In this document: positions 12,866 to 25,529 of the stretch, piece by piece | How positions within the stretch are numbered: the first letter of the stretch is position 1 | How the letters are laid out: every line of letters begins with the position of its first letter | Assembly: GCA_036244855.1 (NCBI GenBank) | Contig: BQKZ01001605.1 | Coordinates: 1 to 64,000, forward strand | Direction of reading: 5' to 3' | Source of the DNA: Temnopleurus reevesii | Lineage: Eukaryota > Echinodermata > Echinoidea > Temnopleuroida > Temnopleuridae | Length of the DNA stretch: 64,000 nt | Position numbers and translations under genes: made by a program | Notes under the pieces: generated by a model | What the model was told of the DNA's origin: nothing | Databases searched by the model: none | What the model saw: only the letters and a program-made list of their open reading frames with translations

Positions 12866-13504
12866 AGCATGTATATTTTCTTTCGCTTTATTCCTACGCG
12901 AGAGAAGTAAGGGTAATTTAAAAAGAATCGTATTCATCCTAGATGAATATGTTATTATCGCCTTTAAATAACATACAAGCTACAACTTAGTTTTTTGTCA
13001 ATGTTTGGTCATTATTGGGTCGTTTTATAGGTCTGCTTGGCATACGTATCGACTCTCTGTAGTATTTTTTTAAAGGTACCGAGATTTGTTATTTTCTATC
13101 AATCGCCACTGTGCCACGATGCACAATAGGTGGATGGAGGCTTGTGGGTGGTAGACAACGAGTGAGCACATGCAATCATGTTTATTAATTGCGCACATCA
13201 GGTGCGCAATCATCTTTTTTTTTTTGTTTTACTGTCGACCAGCCACTGGCCACCGATTTTGAAAACCAACTGCCAATCTTCTGTTGACCATTTGAGCGTC
13301 AAAATTTTAGGTAAGTATGAACATCGCTAATATTTACCGCAAATGTTACTTCTGTGCAATAACGCGTAAGTTGCCCCGTCCAAGACATTTTCACTTCTTC
13401 TCCCAGATCCCGTGCACTGAATTACGTTTCCTCCGCTACAGTTTCTTTTCATATTATCGCATTACGGCCACTCTATCGTATCATGGTATACAATTCGAGA
13501 ACAA

Positions 13505-14305
13505 ATGAATGTAGATAGTTCTATGTCAGAGTGGATGACCACATAATTGGACACCATCATCCGAACCATTTTTAGCAGGTACGTCCGATATTCATCCTCC
13601 ATCGGGAAAGAGCATTGGCAACATTCAGCAGATTTGGTTAAAAATTAAGTTCCACGAATGCTACAGTATGACAGTGCTCTAGAAATTAAATGTTTATTGT
13701 TTGACTTTTCAACTTGACATAAGAAAATAACAATAACAAAAGGTCGATGAAATTTGGCTCCTACAAAATTAGAGCAGGCCCTAAATCTGTTGTGACATTT
13801 AATACATGTAGCATGTTAAGTTTTTCAGCTGCATTCTGAATCGAGTGATATAATTAACAAAAAATTGATTTTTATGTTTGTAATCATCATATGATGTTTC
13901 AAAAATATACAACCATATATATTTCATAAAGTTATTTAATCACGTGTAGTATATAAAAATACTTTTTTTTAGATAGTTCTATGCAGATTGCATGACCACA
14001 TAATTGAACATCGTCATCCGAACCATTTTTAGCAGGTACGTCCCATATTCGCTGCCATCGGGAAAGGGCATTGGCAATATTTAGTAGATTTTATTAAAAA
14101 TTCAGTTCAATGAATGTCACGGTATGGCAGTGCTCTTGAAATTAAATGTTTATGGTTTGACTTTTCAACTTGACATAAAATTATGAGAACAACAATAACA
14201 AAAGGTCGATGCAATTTGCCTGCTGCAAAATAGGAGTAAATCGTACACCTGTTGTGACATTTAAAAGTATGTTTCGTTTTTTTATCTGCATTCTGAACAG
14301 AGTAT
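13505..14305. repeat. Tandem duplication, ~463-base period
   Basis: GATAGTTCTATG, CATCCGAACCATTTTTAGCA, CATCGGGAAAG, GACTTTTCAACTTGACATAA and AACAAAAGGTCGATG occur in the same order from 13512 and from 13973. About 90% alike by eye over 330 bases. Confidence 0.8.
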
Positions 14306-14561
14306 TACAAAAATAGAACAAAAAACACAAGAAATGAATGTACATGTTTTTAAAATTTCCTTGACGTGAAATACATGTATATATTTGAGTTTGCTGAGAA
14401 CCGGGCGAAACATTCATTTTCATACGTAGCCCCTCAAACCATACGATTATTTAATTTTGTCCACTTATGGATTACACAACTACTTGTAATAGTTTAAGTT
14501 TCATGAATATATTAAACGTTTGGGGCCTAAACATAAATGATGCAATTTACGTTTGGGTTTT

Positions 14562-14685
14562 AAGGGTTGTGTTTCGTAGAGGCACATTCAACTCAACAAA
14601 CGACTGGTGACCATGCGAAAAGGGTCACCAGTTGTTCATAATGTCGTGTGTACCTCTTCGAACAGCTTTATGAAACCTATCCCTG
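14562..14685. mobile_element. Family 4 MITE, copy 3 (short)
   Basis: Ends AAGGGTTGTGTTTCGTAGAG and AGCTTTATGAAACC..CCCTGG. The centre is a near-perfect hairpin AACGACTGGTGACC..GGGTCACCAGTTGTT with a short spacer. Shorter than other copies through loss of the middle. Confidence 0.7.
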
Positions 14686-14689
14686 GAAT

Positions 14690-15697
14690 TTCTCTGACAG
14701 AAATCAACACTCCTATCAACTATAATTAATTCTATTAGTCTGTATTTTCGAAAACTTGACGGACATTTGTGCAAGAGTTAAACTATAACATAATGTTGAT
14801 TTCGGAATTTCACCTTTCAATGCAATAAAACAAACTGGAAAATGAAATTTATTGGCCTAAAAAATTCCAAAAATAACCCTCTAAACATTTCTGATGCAAA
14901 ATAGTCCACGTAACTGTTTTGCAGCCGTGCAGTCGCTCACAATAACAATCATGTAGGTATGCCATCTTCATCAATCGGCCATCCTCTCTCCGGCCTGTTT
15001 CCAGATTTCTTTTCGACGTCATGTTTTTATAAAGAGAACCTAATCAGCGCGACATCAAAAAGAACCATTTCATTCTCATAAATGAGAGGGAATTGACTTT
15101 TTATGAAAATGCAGCAGGCCTGACAGTACGGCAACGTAGGCTTTGCAGCGGACCACCTCTTAGGTGAATCGGCCATGTGGGCAGCTGTTTATGCAGGATG
15201 AGATGATGGCGTGGCGACATACTTTGTTTTGGGGCTTTTTATTTGAAAATCCGCAATTGTTTTCAGGCGATACAATTCATTATAACGAAGGAAGAATTAT
15301 CTATGATTAAACAAAATGCAATTAGATACATTATTTTTTCATGCAAAAATGCACAAGGAGTGCATAAACAAGTACAAAACTATTTTTTTTCGGGCTAGAC
15401 TTTGGTTGTTACATTTTCCTATTCATACTCAAGAAAAATTGGCTATCACTAACAGAAGTAAAAAATGACGGGATAACAATGAAAAGTGTGCTTTCCTCTT
15501 TTCTCCTTGTTTACTTCTCGGACGGCACTCAACTTCTTAAGGTGCGACGTCCTTTTTCCCGACGTCCGTTCGGCTTGAAAGGTGTCTTGAAGATATTAAA
15601 ATAAGAAATAAATCGTGTTATGAGAATGAGCGCAAAAAGCATCGAAAAGTGGATTATGCGATATACAATTAGCCGCTCTTACAAGAACAGATAGTAG
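14690..15697. other. No gene seen
   Basis: AT-rich sequence leading into the 15.7-19.9 kb array; no inverted repeat or long frame noticed. Confidence 0.5.
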
Positions 15698-16164
15698 GAG
15701 AAGATGTAAACTCGAAATGCAATGTTCTTATAGGGGATGCGTCTCACAATCTCCCTAGAGCCTCCTCCAGCCTTGTGATGATGCGGGAAGAATTCAACAT
15801 TCCGATGTCTGGTTTTGAAGGTAGCTCTTCCTCCTTGAAAACGAAGTTAGTAGTGCTCTTGTGCTACGATCGATTCGGATTGGAATTTGACGTAATTTGA
15901 CGTAATAGCAGTACATCTATCTCCTTTAAAAAAAGTATTGTACTACAGTCGCTTGGGTTGAACACATTTTCACTACTTGTGCATAAAGAAGTTTTCAAGG
16001 TGTGTCACTATTTTACGTAAAAAACATACCTTTTTCCTCCTTGGAAAAAAACCAAGACAGTAGTACTCTTGTACTTCGGTCGCCTTGGATTGAAAGCCTT
16101 CATAGACCTGACTAGTGCCCAAAGACGTTTTCAAGGTGTGTTCGCTGTCTGACGGCACTCATCT

Positions 16165-16269
16165 TGAAGGGGAATTAACCGCATACTTTAATGTGCTCTC
16201 AGTGAATGATGATCAAACTGTGAAAATTTGAGCAAAATCGGATGATACGTTCAAAAGTTCTGAATTGTG
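16165..16269. mobile_element. Solo left end of a family 8 element
   Basis: AAGGGGAATTAACC at 16168 and AAACTGTGAAAATTTGAGC then AAAATCGGATGATACG match the 57003 arm. The sequence stops at the ambiguous base at 16270 and no right arm follows. Confidence 0.55.
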
Positions 16270-16299
16270 NATATCAATTTAAAGGTATAGTGATATGCT

Positions 16300-16540
16300 C
16301 TTTGATTTTAAGTTTATGATGAAATTCATATACATGTACGTTATTTCAAAAGTTCTTTAAACTTTTTATAAAGGGGCCAGGCTCGACTAGCACTTGTGCT
16401 ATTTTCTGGCCCCATTTACCAGCTATAATTGTATGAGTCACAATGTAAAGATATACATGTACTATTTCATATATTGTACATATGTGTTTTATTTGTTGGT
16501 GAATAAATTCAATTCAAATTCAATTCAATTCAAATTCGAC
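16300..16540 (+). mobile_element. LINE-like 3' tail
   Basis: Hairpin GGGGCCAGGCTCG..CTGGCCCC (16374-16415), then AT-rich sequence with GAATAAATTC and an imperfect AATTC/AAATTC repeat at the end (16505-16538). This is typical of truncated CR1/L2-like LINE copies. No ORF remains. Confidence 0.5.
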
Positions 16541-16964
16541 CATGAGCTTATAACGCAGACGAAGATGTAAACTAGAAATCCAATGCTCGTTTAGGGGACG
16601 TATCACATCATCTCCCCAGAGCCTCTCCCAGAATTGTGTTGAAGCGGGAAGTAACTCAACATCCTGATGTCTGGTTCTGAATGAAATTATTCCTCGTTGA
16701 AAATTGAAGTTTGTAGTGCTCTTGTACTACAACCGATTTGGGTTGGAAACATTTGACGTAACATCAGTACCTCATCCTCCTTGAAAAAAAGAACAAGTTA
16801 GTATTAGTAGTACTTCTGTGTCACAGTCAGCTTGGATTAAAAGCCTGTCATTACTATAGTGTACAAAGAAGTTTTTAAGGTGCGTTTCCTGTATGACCGC
16901 AGCACTCAACATCTTGCTGTCTGGTTTTAACGTAACAGCAGTACCTCTTTCTCCTTGAAAACCT

Positions 16965-17119
16965 CAACAAAATAAAGTCGGTCGAAGAATAATAGATACG
17001 TTCGACGTGAATAGAACTGTGCGGACAAAACAATGACAAGCCGATTACGATTTGAATAACATTACAAAGAACCATTGAAATGGTGTTCGACTTTATTTTT
17101 CGAAAGTTTATATCGTGTT
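16965..17119. mobile_element. Family 7 MITE, copy 3 (inside the 15.7-19.9 kb array)
   Basis: Core TGTGCGGACAAAACAATGAC and CGATTTGAATAACATTACAA, right end TTCGACTTTATTTTTCG then TTATATCGTGTT. It interrupts one array unit, so it arrived after that unit formed. Confidence 0.7.
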
Positions 17120-19993
17120 TTCAAGTTAGTAGTAGTAATCTTGTACTACAGTCGTCTTGGATTTTAATACTAGTGCCCAAATAAGTTTTCAAGGTTCGTT
17201 GTCTGTCTGACCGCATTCTTCAACATTTGTAAAAAACAAAAACAAAAAAGGAACATGGTGATTAATTTTAAATTTTAAATAATTCGACGCAGACGAAGAT
17301 GTAAAATCGAAATACACTGCTCTTTTAGAGGACACATCACGTCATCTCCCTGGAGCCTCTCCCAGCCTTGTGATGATGCGGGAAGTACCCAACATTCTGA
17401 TGACTAGTTTTTAACGTACCTCTTCCTCCTTGAAAACATAAACAGTATTATTCTTGCGCTACAATCGATTTAGGTTGGAAACATTTGACAGCAGGTCATC
17501 TTCCTCCTTGAAAACTCAAGTTAGTAATTATTCTGTGCTACAGTCACCTTGGATGAAAAGCCTTTTACCTCTAGCGCCCAACGAAGCTTTCAAGTTATGT
17601 TCACTGTCTGACCGCATCCTTTTTTATTGAAATTGAAATCAAAATTTGGTAAAAAGGGAACATGCTGATTTCTTTCAAATAATTCGATTGTCAGATTGTG
17701 AACATAACGCAGGCGAAGATGCAAACTCGACATGCAATGCTCTATTCCAGGGGACGCATCATGCAATCTTCCTTTCTCAACTCTTGGGAAAAGGGAACAT
17801 GTCGATTAATTTCAAATAATGCGATCATGAATATAACGCAGACGAAGATGTACACTCGAAATTAAATGCTCTTTTAGGGGACACATCACATCATCTCCCT
17901 AGAACCTGTCCCATCCTTGTAATGTGTTGATGCGATAGGTACTCTACATTCTGGTGTCTAGTTCTGAACAAAACTCTTCCTCCTTGAAAACAAAGCTAAC
18001 AGTGCTTTGTGCTACTATCTATTTGAGTAGGAAACATTTGATTATTCGTACCAAGACGATTTCGATTTTTTAATAGATTTGATCGGTGTTAATGGCATCC
18101 CTCTCAATACTCAGATACAGCAACGCGGCTAATGTTTGTCGGATGTTATGGTAAAGACCCAATACAGACATCTTTGCCTTTTTATACTAAGGACCATCAT
18201 TAAAGGGAGTCTATACAAGTGATCATTTTGTAGTGCTCAGTTACTACAAGCAACTATATTCTATTCTAAAATTTTAGATTATTTGGTAGTTGCCAGATGG
18301 CATCCCACTTGACTTTTGAAAAAAAAATGTTTAATTCAATACAAATAATTCGCCCAAGAATATGACCGTAGCAGAAAGGGGGAAATTCCCAATGCAAAGC
18401 AGTCTTAGAGAAAGCATCAAGCCATCTCTCTAGAGCTTCGTCCAGCCTTGTGTTGAACATGCGGGAAGTACTTACTGTTTTGTATTTGACGTAACAGACA
18501 CACATCTTCCTTCTTGAAAACGAAGTGAGTAGTACTCTTGTTCTAAAAGTGATTTGGGTTGGGAACATCTTAGGATAGAAGTGTTCATGATATATTCATA
18601 GTAAGATACAGCAAAACTGTTTATGCTTAATACCGGATGTTATCATAATGGAACAATAGAAATAAGATTTTTGATCCTTTCACTTTGGACATCAGCAGGG
18701 GACGACGTCTAACAAATTTGTTTTTAAAGTAGAACTACGGCAAAAAATGACTGGTATATGGTATTATATATTATACTCATAATATCCTCAATAATTTTGC
18801 ACAGGAACTGATACCAGTCATTCATTCTGAAGGTCGTTCTAAACGTAACGTTGTCAAGTGTAACGGAATGGTTCACCAATCTACAAGGTCTATGCATTTG
18901 TGGCATCATAAAGGCATAAATTCTAGATTAGTTGGCCGCTGTTTGATTGGATTCATCTTAATTATGTAATTAGGAAAATGATGCACTTTTGAAAAAAAGC
19001 TTAACTCACTGTTAGGTAAAAAGGAAACATGTTGATTCTTTACGAATACTAGTAATTTGCTCGAGAACAAGCACGTAGGATAGGACAGAACTTCGCATTA
19101 CCATGCTGTTTGAGAGGACGCATCACTTCATCTTCCCAGAGTATTCTTCCAGCCTTGTGTTGATGTTGGAATCCCGCAACATCCCGATCTTTAGTATTCC
19201 TCCTTGACAACAAAGTTAGTAGTACTCTCGTGATGCAATCGCTTTCGGTTGAAAACAACAAATGATTGTTAGCACCAAAAAGTATTCAAGATTATTTCTA
19301 GATTTTCTAGATTATTTGATCGGTGTTAATGGCATCCATCTCAATCAGTATGGTAATTGGAAGATACCGTTTTTACGGTACAGCACACGTTTAATGTTTA
19401 GAAGACGTTATGGTACGGACCCATTAGCGAGAAGTTTGCTTATTTATTCTTAGGACCGGTATTGAATGCAGTCTTCTACAAGTGGTCAATTGTTATAAGC
19501 AACCGAACAGCTAGCAAATTTTCAATGCCTATATGCCTGTGTGCCATCATAAATACAGAAGTTCTAGATTATTTGGTCGTTGTAAGATGGCATTACTCTA
19601 ATAATTGTATAGGAATTTGATGCACTTTAAAAAAAAATGCTTTGCTCAATGTTAGATAAAAAGGGAACATGTAGATTCATTATTCAATCGAGAACAAGAA
19701 CGTAGGAGAGAGCAAACGTTCGCCATGCTGGTTTAGAGGACGCATCCCACTATCTCCCCGGAGTCTTCTTCCAGCCTTGTGTTGATGCGGGAAGCTCGTA
19801 ACATCTTGATGTTTGGTATTGGATCAACCTCTTCCTCCTTGAAAACCAAGGTAGCAGTACTCTTGTGCTACAATCGACCCTTACGCAAACCCAGGGGAGG
19901 AGGCGAACGAGTACGGACCGACGCGCCGACTTCCAAAATATCAATTCAAGGGAAGGACAGAGTGAATATAAAATGGGTTGAATCTTCCTCTAA

Positions 19994-20243
19994 AGGCCGA
20001 CTCACACCTTTGTTCTTTTAGCCTGCATCGGTAGGGCGTTTTTTAATATTAAAACGCTTCCAGGGCACTCTGTATACGCTAAGCAGACGATGGACGGACT
20101 TCGGCTTGCGCTCAAGGATCGTACGCCTAACGTCAGTCAACTGTTTGACATGACATGCGTCTTTGTGCGTCCGGTGAGCGATTTTAATAATAAAAAACGC
20201 TAGGCCGACGCAGGCCAAAAACGCAAAGGTGTGAGTCGGCATT
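19994..20243. mobile_element. Palindromic TAA-type MITE, family 1 copy C
   Basis: Arms AGGCCGACTCACACCTTTG and CAAAGGTGTGAGTCGGC match almost perfectly. TAA occurs on both sides (19991-19993 and 20244-20246). The inner arms around 20088-20135 carry the ACTTCGGCTTGCGCTC / GCCTAACGTCAGTC pair. It sits just right of the 15.7-19.9 kb array. Confidence 0.85.
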
Positions 20244-20365
20244 TAAGTGGACCCAAGAGTCTTGCGATGTTTCGTAAAACATGCGATGGAAGAGGTATTC
20301 GACAGGTAAAAATAAAGAAGGAATTCTCCCCATCTAGTTTCTTGGGGATACTATCAAACACGCTT

Positions 20366-20496
20366 AATCCCCAGTCACATAGAACCCCTGAAGCAACACG
20401 ATTCACCCCGACTCGTTGTTCTGAAGTAGTTACATGTGAATTAACAAAGAGTCGGGGTGAATCGTGTTGCTTCCGGGGTCCTAGGTGACCGGGGCT
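20366..20496. mobile_element. Family 2 MITE (GCCCCGGTCACATAG), copy 1
   Basis: About 130 bases, almost wholly palindromic. Left arm ATCCCCAGTCACATAG then AAGCAACACGATTCACC; right arm GGTGAATCGTGTTGCTT then TAGGTGACCGGGGCT. The central spacer contains GTGAATTAACAAAG. Frames on both strands are artefacts of the palindrome. Confidence 0.8.
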
Positions 20497-20714
20497 TTAG
20501 CTTTGTTCTCGCGGGCAGTGTTCTTTTCGCTTCGCTGTACAGAGAACATGCTTTTTCAAAAGGGAAAGGTACAGACAACTTTTGTAACAATTCACAAGTA
20601 GCTGACGTAAATGTAGAGTCGTTAAACCCAATTGCGTATGGACAGTTGAACTGATTCGCATCTTTGTATGAAATATGTATGGCAGTCGCCTACGCAACTA
20701 TTACAAACATGATT

Positions 20715-21250
20715 CAGGTCGGTAAGGGGGGGGGGGGGCGAGAAAAGACCCATGGTTCCCTGAACCCTACATAAGTCGTAGAGAAATTAAGGGCCTGTCG
20801 GTAAAAGAGTATGAAACTTTGTCGGCTGAAAGTGTTGTATACTATTTTATAATCACATAGGCTTATGTTCAATTTTCTTTTATTGTAACTGCTATTTATA
20901 TTTGTATTATTTTTTCTCGTATAATTGACGTATAGTAGCCGATTATATTTGGAAAGTGGAGCTTTTCCTTGATCTTTTTTTTTCTGTATCAAAGATGTAT
21001 AAAAGTCATTTACACAACTATAAGATACGTGGTTCGTGTTCATAGGGGCAAGGGAGGGGGGGGGGGAGTTCCATGGTTCCCCGATTTCTACAAGACATCA
21101 ATTTTCACATAGGTTGGGAAATGTGAGAGACCGTCGCGACGCGTCGGTAAAAGAATACGAAAGTTTGGCCGAATGTGATGTACACAATTTTGTATTCACA
21201 TGAATTAATTCATTATTGGATTGTAACTGACATTCATTTTTTGCTCGTTA
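20715..21250. repeat. Tandem duplication with poly-G starts, ~340-base period
   Basis: A poly-G tract (20726-20738; 21056-21066), CCATGGTTCCC, TCGGTAAAAGAGTATGAAA / TCGGTAAAAGAATACGAAAG and TGTATACTATTTT / TGTACACAATTTT recur. The second unit has an extra CGTCGCGACGCGTC. Confidence 0.65.
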
Positions 21251-22213
21251 GCTTGTGTATGTTATATTTGAGGAAGATTTAGTCATCTAATAAAGGTCGA
21301 GTTTAGAAATCCTTCTTCAAATATATCTTATATTTCTTATTTTATTGTTAATAGACTGCTTAGTTATTACAAAACGGCAAATTCTCTGACTTAATTCTGT
21401 TTCCGATATTCTACAATACTTCAGGCCAACATAAGCTTTTTTCCTTCTCATTATGTTATCACATATTGTATTCTACATTACAGGGATCGTTGAGATTCAC
21501 TGACGTATAACAAAAAAATATGTACCTAAAAATAGCATGTAATGTAATTCCGTTACCGTCTCTTTCGTACTTTTGTTATACAGAGTTTTATTCAACTTTT
21601 TTTTGTAAATGTTCATTATACACTGTATTATTTCTGATGAAGTGAAAATAAATAAATTGAATTGAATTGAATTTCGTAATGCACCTATGCATAGTGTTCT
21701 TTAGTATTTGATGCGTTCTTAATTAACATTATAATTAGTTTTCCATCTATTCTCTCCTTTGTAAGGAAAACAACAAATTTCCCCGATCAAATCATCGTAT
21801 ATGCGTATGTCTTCTCTTTTTTGTTCCTGGGCATCAAAAGACAAAAAAAATGAGCTTATTTGCAGCCTTTTCAACATTGATTAATGCACACTGATGGGCA
21901 GACAGCGTTGTGATCAGTCATCTTCATAAATAATTACACGCAAGTGTTGGAAATTTTAATGAGTATCGCTCATGTCTGGAGCTCTTTATAGACATCCAAA
22001 GAAAAGCAGCAAAAAGTCGATAACAACCACAGACGTATATAGAACTTTCTCTTCTACACTACAAACAATATCGTTTAATGATTTATCATCATCGGATAGG
22101 TTCACAGTTGTAAGCCATATGATTGGTCAACTGACGTGACTTGGTATTTGCATTAAATGTTGCAAGCGCCATGAGCGCCCATCTGAGGAAAATACCGGCG
22201 CATTACAGAGGCC
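21251..22213. other. No gene seen
   Basis: Holds the LINE-like tail at 21570-21674 and otherwise AT-rich DNA up to the CAT repeat. Confidence 0.5.
21570..21674 (+). mobile_element. LINE-like 3' tail
   Basis: TTATACACTGTATTATTTC, GTGAAAATAAATAAATTG and an AATTG repeat end, the layout of a truncated LINE copy. Confidence 0.4.
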
Positions 22214-22403
22214 ACCATCCTCCTCCTTCTCCTCCTCATCATCATCTTCATCTTCATCATCATCATCATTATCGTCATCGTCATCACCATAATAATCATC
22301 CTCCTCCTCCTCATCATCATCATCTTCATCATTATCATCATCATAATCATCATCCTCATCATCTTCATCATCCTCATCATCCTCATCATCATCTTCATCA
22401 TCG

Positions 22404-22457
<54 letters not shown>

Positions 22458-22520
22458 GTCTCCTCATCCTCATCTTCATCATCATGATCATCACCATAAT
22501 CCTCCTCCTCCTCCTCCTCC

Positions 22521-22613
<93 letters not shown>
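22214..22613. repeat. Imperfect CAT/CTC trinucleotide repeat, 400 bases
   Basis: Mostly (CAT)n with CTC and ATA variants. It gives long low-complexity frames in several phases (poly-Asp/Glu on the minus strand, poly-His or poly-Ile on the plus strand). Simultaneous openness in several frames is expected from the repeat alone. Confidence 0.95.
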
Positions 22614-22769
22614 ACGTGCAAAGCAGGTACTGGTTAAAATATATTGTCACTTCCTCCAATAGTGGCCGATATCGACGAGCTACTACATCGTTTATAACGC
22701 AGACGCCTTGCGCGCAGCATGGTTGTCGCGAACTTATGGCAAAATTACGAGGAAATTGCATGAAAATGG

Positions 22770-22936
22770 CATAAATATGCTATGAAATGTAGTACAACGC
22801 CCAATAAATGGTTCTTTGTAAAGCTATTCAAATCGGAACCGGGTTGTGATTGTTGTGTCCGCACAATTCAGTTCTCAACGCACTGGTACATTGTCCCATG
22901 ACCCACTTTATTTTACGAAAATAATTTATATCGCAA
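22770..22936. mobile_element. Family 7 MITE, copy 4 (degenerate)
   Basis: Retains GGTTCTTTGTAAAGCTATTC, AATCGGAACCGGGTTG, TTGTTGTGTCCGCACA and a right end TTATATCG. The left terminus is not clear. Confidence 0.55.
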
Positions 22937-23630
22937 TACTATAATAGCACAAGTATGCTATGAAATGTAATTATGTTAACAGCAAGGAAATAATATAGAA
23001 GAAATATTGCTACGCCTGTCAACGATTCAATATTATTTTATGTTCTATATATCGGGAGCTAACTAATAGGGATATATAGCGAATCCAATCAGATCACCAT
23101 AAATTTGCTACGTTTCCGTGAAGTTTGACAAGGTTGTAAATATTGTGTACATCAATAAAAGTAAAAATACACTTACTGGCGACATGGATATAAACTTGAC
23201 ACGAGGATCATTGTACGGGCACTTTGTGTCACTCAACATTAAATCAAAATGAAGTTCATCTATTAAAAAATTGGCTTCCAAACTCTAAAACAGGACAAAA
23301 ACACGAACATCAAATATTTGCACCTCTTGATATACAATAGAATCCCACTCTTATGAATCACTCTATTTAATTCAGGACATGAATGACAATATAGATTGTG
23401 ACATCCAATATTTTGTGTGTGGATATCACTTTTCATAGCTACAGGCCTTTCAGAGCTATAGGATTTCACCTTTTTATACAACAATTAGCATTAGTACTAC
23501 TATACAGCATTATGCTTCTAAATATGTTTCAAAATCTAAATATTAGAATCCCACCTAAAGTTATAATATTAGAGACTAATGCCAGGATACTTCAAGCACA
23601 AATTAGAAGATATATATTGAACACCTAAAC

Positions 23631-23671
23631 ACAGAGAGAGGGAGAGAGGGAGAGAGAGAGAGAGAGAGAGA
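23631..23671. repeat. (GA)n microsatellite running into an assembly gap
   Basis: GAGA and GAGG units end at the N-run starting 23672; the true length is unknown. Confidence 0.9.
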
Positions 23672-23824
23672 NNNNNNNNNNNNNNNNNNNNNNNNNNNNN
23701 NNNNNNNNNNNNNNNNNNNNNNNNNNNNNNNNNNNNNNNNNNNNNNNNNNNNNNNNNNNNNNNNNNNNNNNNNNNNNNNNNNNNNNNNNNNNNNNNNNNN
23801 NNNNNNNNNNNNNNNNNNNNNNNN
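23672..23824. other. Assembly gap (153 N)
   Basis: The run of N directly follows a GA repeat. Confidence 1.
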
Positions 23825-23989
23825 ATAAAATGGAATTAACTTACTTGGGGAATAAATTGAAAATAAATTTGGTACCCTATCCCACCCAAAGCACATGGAT
23901 TCGTCAGGGGCTGAATGCAAAAATGGAACAAAAAAGAGATGGATAGAAGGAAAGATTGATTGATATATGGATATGGAGTGGGAAGGGGG

Positions 23990-24050
23990 AGAAGAGGGGA
24001 AGGTGAGAACGAGAAAGAGAGATAGAGAGAGATAGAGATAGAGAGAGAAA

Positions 24051-24086
<36 letters not shown>

Positions 24087-24220
24087 CAAAGGGCAGAGAG
24101 AGAGGGAGAGAGAAGAATCCCCGAATATCACTTTATGGTGAGAAGGGAGAGAAGGGGGATAAGAGGGGCAAGAGAGAGAGAGAGAGGGGGAGAGAGAGAG
24201 AGAGAGGGGGAAAGAGAGTC
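23990..24220. repeat. GA-rich low-complexity block with a local duplication
   Basis: GAGA/GATAGA runs surround two copies of AGAAGAATCCCCGAATATCA (24112 and 24221). Flanking GGATTCGTCAGGGGCTGAAT (23898) and GGATTTGTCAGCGGGCCGAA (24271) are also related, so a ~375-base unit was duplicated. Confidence 0.85.
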
Positions 24221-24659
24221 AGAAGAATCCCCGAATATCACTTCATCGAATTTGGTAAAAAAAACGACACGGATTTGTCAGCGGGCCGAATGCCAAAACA
24301 GAACACAAAGTGAAGAAAAAGAAAAAAAAAAAACGACATCAACAAACCTCAGCACACACAGCATACATCACCCTCCTTGCTATGGATTTTGGTCAAATCA
24401 ATTCTACAATTTCTGCGGCATTGATTTTAACCCGTGGCTTGCCAGGTGATCGCCTTGTGTTCAATATTCGGTAAGGGGCAGAGAAGTGGGTTAAAACACA
24501 CCCCTTGTGTTTTTTCGGCCCATATAACTCGACCATGGTACATGCAGGGGTCGATCTGCGCCCCAGATGCAGTTGATTTTGTGGGTTTGGAAAGGGAGGA
24601 TTGCATCTTACACATCATCTAAATCACTACCCATGGTCTATAAATGCTTTTGGTCCATA

Positions 24660-24816
24660 TTTAAGATGGCATCAATCATTTCTTTCATGTTGGTTTCAAT
24701 AAGTAATATAGTATGTTTGTATCTTGTATTGTATTATACAAAGTTTTGCTTTATACATTGTATTATTATGTTGGAAATGAAAATTGAAAATTGAATTGAA
24801 TTGAATTGAATTGAAT
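24660..24816 (+). mobile_element. LINE-like 3' tail
   Basis: TTTGCTTTATACATTGTATT, then GGAAATGAAAATTGAAAATTG and five AATTG units at 24790-24816. Very similar layout to the tail at 21570-21674. Confidence 0.4.
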
Positions 24817-24819
24817 AGC

Positions 24820-25529
24820 ATTCATAAATCAATAAAATAATATAAAAATGCCTTTCGCTATAATGCACTTAAAAACCTCCGATGCGCTCAATAATAACAC
24901 GACATTTGCTTTGAAAAGGGTTACAAATCCTATTGGGTGTTTATATAAATGAGGGGGGGATCAGTTTCTGACATTTTGATGTCCATGCTATGCATGTGAA
25001 ACCACATCATTTTCACGACCCTGCGGACTTGGTTAAGATTTGAATAATCAAGAATGCAAAACCTAATTTAGAATCAGCTTATAATCTCATTCCATTATTT
25101 GTTTCCTTCCTAAATCCACTGGGCCATGGAAAGGGTGTGATTACACAGTATAGTGTAATAAGAATATCAAAACGGTCCCTCATCAATAGAAACACTGCAT
25201 TGCAAAACAGACTTTTCTATCCTCCTAGGAAAATGTCTTTGCAACTTTGTTGTATAATTCAATCTGAAACAGATGGCTAGATGTCTTAAGAAAAAGCCCG
25301 CGTAAAATATCCTTTCGATACCATCAGAAAGGCTAAAAATCAATATTCCTTTATGGTGGAATTCGTTAAGATAATCGCAATCTGTGTACTCCTCGTCGAT
25401 CTATTTAACATACAGACCCGCACCCGTGACACAGATTGACATGTACTGGCTAACATTTGATTTATAGATATATTATACATTGTAATTTACATACTAGGAT
25501 CGTCCTGTATTATTTTGGTATAAATACTT
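24820..25529. other. No gene seen
   Basis: AT-rich stretch between the LINE-like tail and the ~280-base array. Confidence 0.5.

Larger units (their letters stand above)
11404..13504. other. No gene seen apart from MITE pieces
   Basis: Besides the family 5 copy at 12164 and the family 4 fragment at 12770, only AT-rich sequence with short incidental frames. Confidence 0.5.
15698..19900. repeat. Complex array of a diverged several-hundred-base unit, about eight copies
   Basis: The anchor GACGAAGATGTAAACTCGAA followed by CATCATCTCCCTAGAGCC and CCAGCCTTGTGTTGATGCGG recurs at about 15698, 16558, 17291, 17714 (partial), 17843, 18370, 19076 and 19690. Each is followed by repeats of CTCTTCCTCCTTGAAAACGA and GTAGTACTCTTGTGCTACAA. 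A second module, CTAGATTATTTGATCGGTG plus TAATGGCATCCATCTC, appears from 18060 onward (18064, 18276, 18922, 19291, 19565) with AAAAGGGAACATGTTGATT. Spacing varies (129-860), so this is a degraded or shuffled array. Frames on the minus strand recur but contain stops; I do not recognise a protein. Confidence 0.7.

Noticed and set aside
22127..22774. Long frames encoding poly-Asp/Glu, poly-His or poly-Ile on both strands
   Set aside because: They are translations of a CAT/CTC trinucleotide repeat and are open in several phases at once.
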